Assembly (NCBI GenBank): GCA_017506865.1
Contig: JAFCMP010000112.1
Coordinates: forward strand, 1,426,001-1,490,000
Source of the DNA: Tribonema minus
Lineage: Eukaryota; Sar; Xanthophyceae; Tribonematales; Tribonemataceae
DNA length: 64,000 bases
Direction: 5' to 3'
In this document: one piece after another, positions 1 through 7,363 of the stretch
How the letters are laid out: the number at the start of each line of letters is the position of its first letter
How positions within the stretch are numbered: the first letter of the stretch is position 1
Notes under the pieces: generated by a model
The model's input: only the letters and a program-made list of their open reading frames with translations
Database searches by the model: none
Told to the model about the DNA's origin: nothing
Position numbers and translations under genes: made by a program

Positions 1-171
1 AATACTGACAGTTATTTAATTCACCTTAATTAATTGAATATCACTGGAAATAATTCCGAGGGACTTTCAACCAAGGAACATCCTGATCTTGCTGTCTCTC
101 TCTGTGAGACTATTACCTACAGAGCTCAAAATAATTCAGTGACAAGGTTCAGAAAAGTGTTGGCGACTTAT
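1..171 (-). repeat. R repeat copy A (partial at window edge)
   Basis: First of eight copies of a dispersed repeat of about 300-340 bp, here called R. It carries the conserved core read on the minus strand as GTCCCTCGGAATTATTTCC followed by an AT-rich stretch with TTCAATTAATTAAGGTGAA. Copies A and B lie in the opposite orientation to the other six. The outer part of this copy is cut by the window edge. No coding potential is seen. It could be a solo terminal repeat of a transposon or a viral replication or recombination element. Confidence 0.85.
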
Positions 172-259
172 TTTGTGGTATGCTAGCAAGTGTAGTACAG
201 ATCAGGTGTTGAGTGCGTAAAGATGAACACCTCAACTTCAGGCATATGTAATTCTAAGG

Positions 260-430
260 TGTGGGCTCGCTGTTTTAGCTGTGCCTTCTCGCTGTTTATG
301 GCGGACGGCCAAAAGGTCAAAGTCATGCAAGTCAACACTTCATGCCTGTGATCGATTCACGCCATCACAATCAATGTAGGATCATCGCAAGTCGACACAT
401 CAGGCCTGCGATCGATTCACGCCATCACAG
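260..430 (-). repeat. Satellite monomer, inverted orientation
   Basis: Sequence matching the 180-bp satellite of 13.1-14.4 kb but on the other strand. It shares the GGCGGACGGCCAAAAGG box and the CGATCGATTCACGCCATC box, the latter seen twice. It sits between R copy A and a 13-bp repeat array, so this end of the window is one repeat island seen in reverse. Confidence 0.7.
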
Positions 431-435
431 TTGCA

Positions 436-575
436 TACATGCAATGTGCTCTTCACAAGATGCTCTTCGCAAGGTGCTATTCACAAGGTGCTCATCACAA
501 GGTGCTCTTCACAATCGCTTTTCGCAGTGCTGTTCGCAAAGTGCTGTTCGCAATGTGCTGTTCGCAAGTGCTCTT
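436..575 (-). repeat. 13-bp tandem repeat array
   Basis: Degenerate tandem copies of a 13-bp unit (CTTGCAAAGAGCA on the minus strand; TGCTCTTCGCAAG on plus). Because 13 is not a multiple of 3, all three frames repeat the same Ala/Ser/Cys/Leu-rich peptide and overlapping false ORFs arise. It is not regarded as coding. Confidence 0.8.
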
Positions 576-600
576 TGCACGATTCCCCCCACATTACTGG

Positions 601-940
601 TGCTACAGATGCCTGCATGTTCTTCAAAAAATTGTCCTAGTGACTTGATGATCTACATAACTACCAGAACCTCATTTCTAACGGCCCGAGAAATCTGAAA
701 AATTTATTATTCCAGGATTGGGCGAGGATTTGGCTTATACGACAATACTGACAGTTATTTAATTCACCTTAATTAATTGAATATTACTGGAAATAATTCG
801 GAGGGACTTTCAACCAAGCAACATCCTGATATTGCTGTCTCTCTCTGTGAGACTATTACCTACAGAGACCAGAAAAATAGAATGAAGACAAAAAAATTCA
901 CTAGGTGTTGGAAAGTGTAGGGGTTACATTTTAGGATCTG
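601..940 (-). repeat. R repeat copy B
   Basis: Full-length R repeat in the same orientation as copy A. It ends shortly before the Fanzor gene. It is inverted relative to copy C at 12.35-12.64 kb, so the two enclose the 1.2-12.2 kb gene block between oppositely oriented repeats. Confidence 0.85.
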
Positions 941-1197
941 TTCGAGCACATAGTGTGGTGTGAGTGCTGGTCACAATTTCAAATCTAGGTATTGCAGCAT
1001 ATGAGACATGACAGATCAAATGCTTGAGTTTATTGCATTGTGTGTGTTTTGAGAGCAGAGCTGCCTGATGACCTGAGCTGGGCAGAAACACAAGATCATG
1101 TTTCGGTACTGTTAATGTAGCTGCAGTCATTTGTGCGAGTGCTGAGTGAGGTGCTAGCACTGGACACAATGGCAAGAGCAGCAAAGCGTTTGAAGCA

Positions 1198-3966
1198 ATG
1201 TACACCTTTGGTTCCAGTGGTGGCAACTTAAGCTATTGGCAACTTATAATATTTTCTATTTGGAAACACCATGTTTCAAAAACTATATCAAGAACTGAGA
1301 GACGCAGATCAGGTGTGGCAAGAGAGGAGGCGCAAGCAATCACATCTGCTGCTGTTTTTTCATACCTGATGTCTGCATCAATCAAAAAGAAAGGGTTGTG
1401 TCATATACTGGCACGAGAGGATGCCTGCTTCACCCACCAGGCACTATCAAAAGCTCGAATGAAGCTCCCAGATGGCATTTTTACATTCATGAACAAGTCT
1501 CTGCAACTGCCACTCACCAATACGCCGTGTACATTTGCAGTAGACGGTTCCAAATTTCGCGTACCGCCTTCTTCATACCAGGTGGATGGAGAGAGACTCG
1601 ATGACGCTTTCATTGACGATTACATACGAGACCACCCGTTTCCAGATGAGTACAAGCGAGACTTCATCCTGCGCACTTCTGATGTCTTCACCAAGCAGTA
1701 CGGCGTCAGTGTCACGGCGCACGTCATCAAGTCATTCACTTTGCGGATCCAAGATCATCTCATGTGCTACCTGGAGAGACTCGCATGGGAGAGGCGCAAC
1801 GGCGACCACTTCTCTTATGTGATCAAGACAGGTGCAAAACTACTTCAGCGTGCAGGGGCTGTTCAGGAAGACGATACTGCCATTAATATGGTGGAGGAGT
1901 TCATCGTTCGCCCGCGAGGCAGAGAGGGGGATCAGCGTCTCCACGAAGACTGGCGGGGAGCGATGGAAACTGCTCTGAAGTACGTCAGGGACCGTCTCAG
2001 TCCTTTCCGTGTCATACCGCCAGGAGGATTTGGAAGGGTCCAGGTGGATGATGATGAAGAAGACGATGACGATGAGCAGCTGGACGAGATGGGAGCCTTC
2101 TTCAAGAACATCTACAGGAACAAGTCTCTCGTTTTGGAGACGGAGGCGGCATTCAGGAGTGAGGACGAGCAATTCAGGCTGGCAAAGGAAGGGCTCTGGA
2201 CGTCTATCAACAATGATCAACCTTATCTACCTCAAGTCATGACCAAAGAAGACGCACGAAAGCAGCTACCAGCTTTCCGCGACATCGAACCTCCTGCCTG
2301 GATACAAGACGGAGATGGGCCTCTGTCAACGGATCAGAAGGTGGAGTGGGGAGTACTGGTGAGGCGCATATCGGCTACTCGAAGGACAATGGTCGATTCC
2401 CGTCGAACACCCGGAACTCTATTCCCACCCAAGCGATTCACCCTGCTCCCGATGGCGGAACTCCACCCTATGATGCTCCCACTAGACTCTCGTATCGTTA
2501 CCAGCATCGTAGCGCTGGCGCTGGACAATATTCAACCCTCTTTGGACATCCCTACCAAGAAACACTATGTCGAAACTGGGATGGGTACGTCACAGGAATG
2601 GAAGATACTGCAGCAAAAACAACTTCGCAGTCGCATCGTCAGAAGGGAGTGGAAAGCGCGACTGGAGGGAGGCATGATGGATAGTGGGTGGTGGTTGTGC
2701 ATGTTCAACCTTCACGAAAAGGTCAGACTCAGGATGCCCAGGAGAGCGGAGGTGAACTGGAAACCTGCGAAACCTCTGGGCCGGAAGGGTAAAACAGCCT
2801 GGGGAGGTATACGGTGTCTATGGGGGACAGGGTGGACGATCGAGGATGACCTCAGCAAGCACGGCAACAAGAAACCACCGTGGTTCGTCAACAACATCAC
2901 CACCGACGGCCTTCAGGTGAATGTGACACTCGCTACCAAAGTTGTCGATCCCGTCATTCCAGGGGTTGCCGATCTCGTCAAGAAGGGCTACACATCGATC
3001 AAGGAAGTCTACGACCCGGCAATCCACACCAGAGGACTGTTCGGGTCCGCAGCGAAGATGTCTGGTGAACTGTTATCAGCGGTGAACGAAAAGGATCCAC
3101 GGTGCTTCGTCGAGATTGTAGGTGTTGATCCCGGCCAGAAACTCCTCTACAAGGCTGCTGCGGCGCGCGTCACCAGCAACTCATCTGCGGAAGACTTCAA
3201 GAACATAGAGACGGCATCCAGATCGGCGTCTGATCACAGATTCCTGAGTCTCTCTAAGGCATACACCAACTTCGACAAGGAGAGGCGCCGTGACAACATG
3301 TCATACAGAACTGCCATAGCAGAACTCTCGGGAGTGTCAATGCGCACACCAGGAGGGACTGCCGCCTACGCCAACACGCTACACACCAACTTCAAAGCCA
3401 TGACTGAGGAGAAGCTGTCGTGGGGGAGGAGGTGCAAGAGCTTCGACGCTAAGCGGGCGAAGATGCGGGAGATAGCGAGGATGGCGAGGGAGATCGGAGG
3501 GAAGAGTTCTGAGGCGGCTGCTCTGCGCAAAGTTGGACCCGAGTCTGAGGAGAGGGCTGCACTGCTCAGTAGGATGAGAGATCGCCTCGCCGGCAATCAC
3601 CGCACGTGGACTAGAGTCGCGTTTTTTGGCAATGCGCAGTTCGGACACGGCAGTAGAGGCCCTCTGCCTCGTAAGGCGCTCATCAGAGCTATAGCGCTGC
3701 TGGTTCCTGTAGTGTTGATGGATGAGTTCAGGACTTCCATGACCTGTTGTGGGTGCGGGATGAACTTAGTTCAGGTGGATAGCTCTCGTGTGTACCAATG
3801 TGCATCTTGTACACCAGAAAGCGTCAACCAGAACTGCTCAGTCCGTTTCATTGACAGGGACGTCAACGCTTCCGTAAACATCGGCATGTGCGGCATTCGC
3901 ATGCTGCTGGGGATGTCCAGACCTCTGCACCTATGTAGGACGGCGAGGGGGGAGGAAGCGGAATAG
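1198..3966 (+). CDS. Fanzor1-type RuvC nuclease with IS4-transposase-like N-terminus
   Basis: Fanzor proteins are eukaryotic TnpB relatives; characterised members are RNA-guided DNA endonucleases. The C-terminus has the split RuvC core: D644 in VGVDPGQK, E843 in the DEFRTSMTC segment, a zinc ribbon with CxxC pairs (CCGC and CASC), and D888 in DRDVNASVN. The glutamate sits just before the TS-C motif, the rearranged position known in Fanzors. The N-terminal ~125 residues resemble the start of IS4-family DDE transposases (ALSKARMKLP, then FAVDGSKFRVP), but the rest of the DDE core is missing. An acidic run lies near residues 281-293. Fanzor1 genes are known inside IS4EU transposons, which fits. 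The start is the first ATG; the true start could be internal. No partner transposase is seen nearby. All catalytic residues look intact. Confidence 0.85.
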   Translation: MYTFGSSGGNLSYWQLIIFSIWKHHVSKTISRTERRRSGVAREEAQAITSAAVFSYLMSASIKKKGLCHILAREDACFTHQALSKARMKLPDGIFTFMNKSLQLPLTNTPCTFAVDGSKFRVPPSSYQVDGERLDDAFIDDYIRDHPFPDEYKRDFILRTSDVFTKQYGVSVTAHVIKSFTLRIQDHLMCYLERLAWERRNGDHFSYVIKTGAKLLQRAGAVQEDDTAINMVEEFIVRPRGREGDQRLHEDWRGAMETALKYVRDRLSPFRVIPPGGFGRVQVDDDEEDDDDEQLDEMGAFFKNIYRNKSLVLETEAAFRSEDEQFRLAKEGLWTSINNDQPYLPQVMTKEDARKQLPAFRDIEPPAWIQDGDGPLSTDQKVEWGVLVRRISATRRTMVDSRRTPGTLFPPKRFTLLPMAELHPMMLPLDSRIVTSIVALALDNIQPSLDIPTKKHYVETGMGTSQEWKILQQKQLRSRIVRREWKARLEGGMMDSGWWLCMFNLHEKVRLRMPRRAEVNWKPAKPLGRKGKTAWGGIRCLWGTGWTIEDDLSKHGNKKPPWFVNNITTDGLQVNVTLATKVVDPVIPGVADLVKKGYTSIKEVYDPAIHTRGLFGSAAKMSGELLSAVNEKDPRCFVEIVGVDPGQKLLYKAAAARVTSNSSAEDFKNIETASRSASDHRFLSLSKAYTNFDKERRRDNMSYRTAIAELSGVSMRTPGGTAAYANTLHTNFKAMTEEKLSWGRRCKSFDAKRAKMREIARMAREIGGKSSEAAALRKVGPESEERAALLSRMRDRLAGNHRTWTRVAFFGNAQFGHGSRGPLPRKALIRAIALLVPVVLMDEFRTSMTCCGCGMNLVQVDSSRVYQCASCTPESVNQNCSVRFIDRDVNASVNIGMCGIRMLLGMSRPLHLCRTARGEEAE

Positions 3967-4520
3967 GCGTAGCGTAATCTTGTCCGAGAGACATTCTACA
4001 GCATATTCAATTAGGTACTTTTGGATGACCAGGGTCACCATTCCTCGGATCCTTAAGTTGCTAATAATGATTGGTTCGTCAGCCTTTACCAGTTTACGCT
4101 GCTCGCATTTGACTCATTGCTTCTTTGCCGCCTCATGGACACAGAGAGAACCCATTGTGTCTATGGCTTCCATCGCATCTATTTGACACAAGTGCTTCTA
4201 TCGCATCTGTAGACACACATTGCATCTATCGACACAAGTGCTTCCAACATGTGCACGGTATCATACACTCAGCAGCTTCAGTGACACAGAGCACGCACAG
4301 ATGCAAAAGAAGCAATTGTGTCTGTCAACAACGCAAGCAATGCAAGCAATGCAAGCAATGCAAGCAACGCACACCATGGGTTCCTCAGCTTCAGTTGTGT
4401 CAAATGCTTTCATTGATTCAACGATTCTGTGTCTCCGAACTCGTGTCAATCGCTTCAATCGCTTCAACTCGCTACCCGGCACACACAATGCACACAACCC
4501 TTTCCACAGATTTCGCCACA
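3967..4520. other. Gene-free interval with short 9-bp repeats
   Basis: I see no convincing gene here. Around 4333-4368 there are four tandem copies of GCAAGCAAT, and the rest is rich in short dispersed motifs such as GTGTCAATCGCTTC. The segment just after the Fanzor stop is where a guide RNA of a Fanzor would be expected to overlap the gene end, but I could not define one from structure alone. Confidence 0.4.
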
Positions 4521-5801
4521 TCAACCTTGCTCCTCGATCTCCTCCACCGTGTCACCAGCGCCAAAATCGTCAACAGCGTCAACGGTGTCAACTCGCTCCT
4601 CCTCCGTGTCAATCGTGTCAATGAACTTGCGCTTTCTCGAGGTGCCGCCGTCTGTATATGCCCAGGCCATTTTTCCGGCTGTCTTTAGTCTGCCGTTGCA
4701 TGCCCTCATGATGCAGCTTGGATCCACTTTCACACCTTCCTTCTTGAAATATCGCACCGCGTTCATGGCAGAGCTGAATGTTTTGGGAGTCCCATCCTTT
4801 AGAGTGGCTACAACAGCACGGCTATTAGGGTTCAAACCGGTGTCGTACGCATGTTGCACATTATCACGAGGTAATATCCACTCGAGGTCTTTCGCATCTG
4901 CGGAACCTGCTGCCGCACCTAGCTTGTGATTTGCCTGATGATATTCAGAAGGTCTAAGACCCCAGAAAGCATTTGTTGTCAACTCGTGCACTTGGTAGTA
5001 CGATTTATTGATGCCAATGCTATAATAGTGACCTCGACAGTGCTTGTGGCCCTGTGTGTAGGTACCATTCGGCCTGTGAATCCATCCTCCATACTCTGTC
5101 GCCTGATAGCCTGTTACTCCAACGACGCAAGAAGGTATGTCGTGTAGTTTGCCAATATTCTCAGGGACCCAGTTTCGAATGTGATGCCCTTTAAAAGTGG
5201 ATCCATGAATGATTGCATGCGAAACCTCTCGATAGACGTCTGCATGTGATAATCCGAGCTTCTCTTCAACATATGCTTTTCTTGTTCGATAGAACACCCA
5301 ATCTCCATTCTCCAAAACTTGTATGGCAGGCAAATCCAAATCTTTGGGCAAGCATCTGTTTGTAGCTTGTAGCGACGCCGAACCCCAGCGCAAGTTTACC
5401 AGTCTGTGATCGTGGTGGTCTTGATTGATATGATCTGCTGTGACATGGGGGTAATCAGGCTTGGGAAAACACGCCAGAAGTCCCTCGTTGTAAACCAGCA
5501 CTGGTTTTCCATTGACACCGACTCGATTAGTTTTCGTCGCTTTGAGAATTTGACCTGTAGCAATGTTGAATATCACGCCCAAATTAATATCGAAGGCATA
5601 CATTGTGTTGTTACGCAAAACGACGCGAGTCCGGCTTCCAGGTAGGAATTCAGGATAAGGCCTGGCTTCAAGATTGGCCTTCATGATGGCGTCGACTTGT
5701 GCGTCCATGAATGCTTCGTTGTTTTTGAAGCATTCAGGATACAGCGCAGATACCCATGCATGGCACTCTTCTACAGTCTCGCCTTCGAAAAAGAGAGACA
5801 T
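4521..5801 (-). CDS. HNH homing endonuclease, two HNH-like modules
   Basis: Predicted 426-aa DNA endonuclease of the HNH/NUMOD type. The first HNH-like module is TADHINQDHHDHRLVNLRW. The second, in the middle of the protein, has VHELTTNAFWGL, then HQANHKLG and LEWILPRDNVQHA. A NUMOD-like DNA-binding segment follows (RAVVATLKDG ... ACNGRLKTAGKMAWAY), and the tail is acidic (DTVEEIEEQG). It is an intact paralogue of the gene broken at 18987-26112, with the same start (MSLFFEGET vs MASLFFDGD) and colinear domains. It stands alone rather than inside an intron, so it is probably a free-standing selfish endonuclease. Function is inferred from the family. Confidence 0.8.
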   Translation of the reverse strand: MSLFFEGETVEECHAWVSALYPECFKNNEAFMDAQVDAIMKANLEARPYPEFLPGSRTRVVLRNNTMYAFDINLGVIFNIATGQILKATKTNRVGVNGKPVLVYNEGLLACFPKPDYPHVTADHINQDHHDHRLVNLRWGSASLQATNRCLPKDLDLPAIQVLENGDWVFYRTRKAYVEEKLGLSHADVYREVSHAIIHGSTFKGHHIRNWVPENIGKLHDIPSCVVGVTGYQATEYGGWIHRPNGTYTQGHKHCRGHYYSIGINKSYYQVHELTTNAFWGLRPSEYHQANHKLGAAAGSADAKDLEWILPRDNVQHAYDTGLNPNSRAVVATLKDGTPKTFSSAMNAVRYFKKEGVKVDPSCIMRACNGRLKTAGKMAWAYTDGGTSRKRKFIDTIDTEEERVDTVDAVDDFGAGDTVEEIEEQG

Positions 5802-6072
5802 GCTGAGGCTGGCGTGTGTGCTGTATTGGCTAGATAAACAGATGCAAGATTTTATTTCGTGGCCATAAAGCGCAGATGCTCAAAATCGATTTGTTTGATG
5901 CAATCTGATGCTTACACTGAGGCATTGACGCTATGACACAGTGACACCAGAATGATTCAAATAAACCAATTGATTGAAGGCACTCAAACGAGTCCGAGCA
6001 CACCAGTCCCAAATAACGAATGGCCTGAGAAATTGCCGATAAATAATAAACACCGACAACTAAATTAAATAC

Positions 6073-6091
6073 CGTGCGTTTAATCCGCACG
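6073..6091. promoter_or_regulatory. Perfect 6-bp hairpin in divergent promoter region
   Basis: CGTGCG and CGCACG flank a 7-nt loop in the AT-rich gap between the HNH gene (leftward) and the SSB gene (rightward). It could be a transcription or replication signal, or a terminator. Only the palindrome itself is seen. Confidence 0.4.
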
Positions 6092-6144
6092 ATTTATTTT
6101 ATATTTATTAAATCAATAATATATAGACGGCTGCCGTGCCAGTC

Positions 6145-6165
6145 TATTCACTCACTCTCTCTCAC
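6145..6165 (+). promoter_or_regulatory. CTCACTCACTCTCTC leader motif of the SSB gene
   Basis: A CT-rich run lies between an AT-rich stretch (ATAATATATAG) and the ATG at 6189. Nearly the same run precedes the acidic-protein gene at 15416, and a short form occurs near 18553. This suggests a shared initiator or 5' leader element. Confidence 0.45.
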
Positions 6166-6188
6166 AACCACTACCACACACAGCAACA

Positions 6189-6986
6189 ATGTCTATCCCA
6201 CGCTTCAACCAGATTGACCCATCGACGATTGTCGTCAAAGAAGACTCCAACACCGATTATGGTGTGTTAGTCCGTCTGGTCCACGGCCCCAACCGAGAGC
6301 CTATTCGCTTCCAGAGTCCATTGACACGTCTAGCATGGGCGCCGCAGGTTCGGGACAAACTCAATCCAGCGCAACCAAGCTGCGTCCTGTCACTGAGCCT
6401 CGACCCCGCCGTCGACGAGTTCCACGCCTGGCTCGACGCTGTTGACGCACGCCTCAAGGAGCTCGTCGTGTCGCGTTCCAAGGAGTTACTCGGCAAGGAT
6501 TATGAGATGGTCTTCATTGACGGCATGTACAACAATTTGGTCAAGACTGCAAAGGAGACCAAGTGGTCGGACACATTTTGTCCGAGGGTAGCGTTGAAGA
6601 AGGACCCCGAGACCAACAATTGGAGCATGAACTTGAAGACTTTCACGGCGAACAAGCTACCTGGCAAGCCAGAGGATCTGCTCACCAAAAACTCAGAGGT
6701 TGTGGCGGTGGTGCAGATCGCATACCTCTTCTGCAATAAGAGCACCAAGAGCATTACCGTTCGCTCGGACGTCGATCAGGTTGTCTGCATCCCGGCAGCC
6801 GCTCAGGAGGACTGTGTCGTGGACATCAGTTCGGAGCCTCGCATGGTGGCCGCCGCTGCGGCTGCGGATGAGGCAGTCAAGCGCACTTTTGACGCCATTG
6901 TCGGCGAGGTTGGAGCGGGTGGTGAGGAGGGAGAGGTCACCAAGAAGTCCAAGATCGAGTACACTGAGGATGGCGATGACGTTTGA
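6189..6986 (+). CDS. Probable gp2.5-type single-strand DNA-binding protein
   Basis: 265 aa. The order of features matches the T7 gp2.5-like SSB family of algal giant viruses: an N-terminal beta-rich part (GVLVRLVHG, IRFQSPLTRLAW), a central helical part, a segment with FCPRVALKK, a late segment (SEVVAVVQIAYLFCNKSTKSITVRSDVDQV), and an acidic C-terminal tail (EYTEDGDDV). In this family the acidic tail contacts replication proteins. The protein would coat single-stranded DNA during replication. It heads a plus-strand run of four genes. The assignment rests on pattern recognition and is moderate. Confidence 0.5.
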   Translation: MSIPRFNQIDPSTIVVKEDSNTDYGVLVRLVHGPNREPIRFQSPLTRLAWAPQVRDKLNPAQPSCVLSLSLDPAVDEFHAWLDAVDARLKELVVSRSKELLGKDYEMVFIDGMYNNLVKTAKETKWSDTFCPRVALKKDPETNNWSMNLKTFTANKLPGKPEDLLTKNSEVVAVVQIAYLFCNKSTKSITVRSDVDQVVCIPAAAQEDCVVDISSEPRMVAAAAAADEAVKRTFDAIVGEVGAGGEEGEVTKKSKIEYTEDGDDV

Positions 6987-7042
6987 GTTGGGCAAACCAG
7001 CAAGTTTTTTGTTTGTGTTGGTTAACTGGATGCGCGCAACAC

Positions 7043-7333
7043 ATGCTGCAAGCAGAGAAATATTCGAGTTTGCACTCGGCCTACCACGGGTTCTTTGATG
7101 ACGTTGCCCCGGCCTCAGCGGAGTCATTGCCGCTTTTGGGCGCAGGTGCACACATGCCTCTGGGGACACGGTATCTGGGTGAAGCAGTGCAGGAACCGGC
7201 CCCGGCACATACAATGAAATGGATTGCACCAGCCGCATACATCATGTTGACTCCGATGGAGTTTGGTGTTTTGTGCTTGTGCTGCGGCGTCGTTGTGGGC
7301 TTCACTGTCGGAATCACTTTGAACCGTAAATAA
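7043..7333 (+). CDS. Small C-terminally anchored membrane protein
   Basis: The open frame begins at a TTG at 6983; the first ATG gives 96 aa. A hydrophobic span near the C-terminus (FGVLCLCCGVVVGFTVGITL) is followed by a short basic tail. There is no recognisable domain. It lies between the SSB and the 887-aa membrane protein with short gaps, which suggests a virion or membrane role, but this is inference. Confidence 0.55.
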   Translation: MLQAEKYSSLHSAYHGFFDDVAPASAESLPLLGAGAHMPLGTRYLGEAVQEPAPAHTMKWIAPAAYIMLTPMEFGVLCLCCGVVVGFTVGITLNRK

Positions 7334-7342
7334 TATATTGAC
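7331..7342 (+). promoter_or_regulatory. TAATATATTGAC promoter-like motif
   Basis: AT-rich motif about 20 nt before the ATG at 7364. Close variants (AATATTG followed by A/C and C) precede the starts at 27719, 34726 and 59707 by 4-20 nt, so this is a likely promoter or initiator element of this genome. Confidence 0.5.
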
Positions 7343-7363
7343 ATATGAACATAATATATACTC

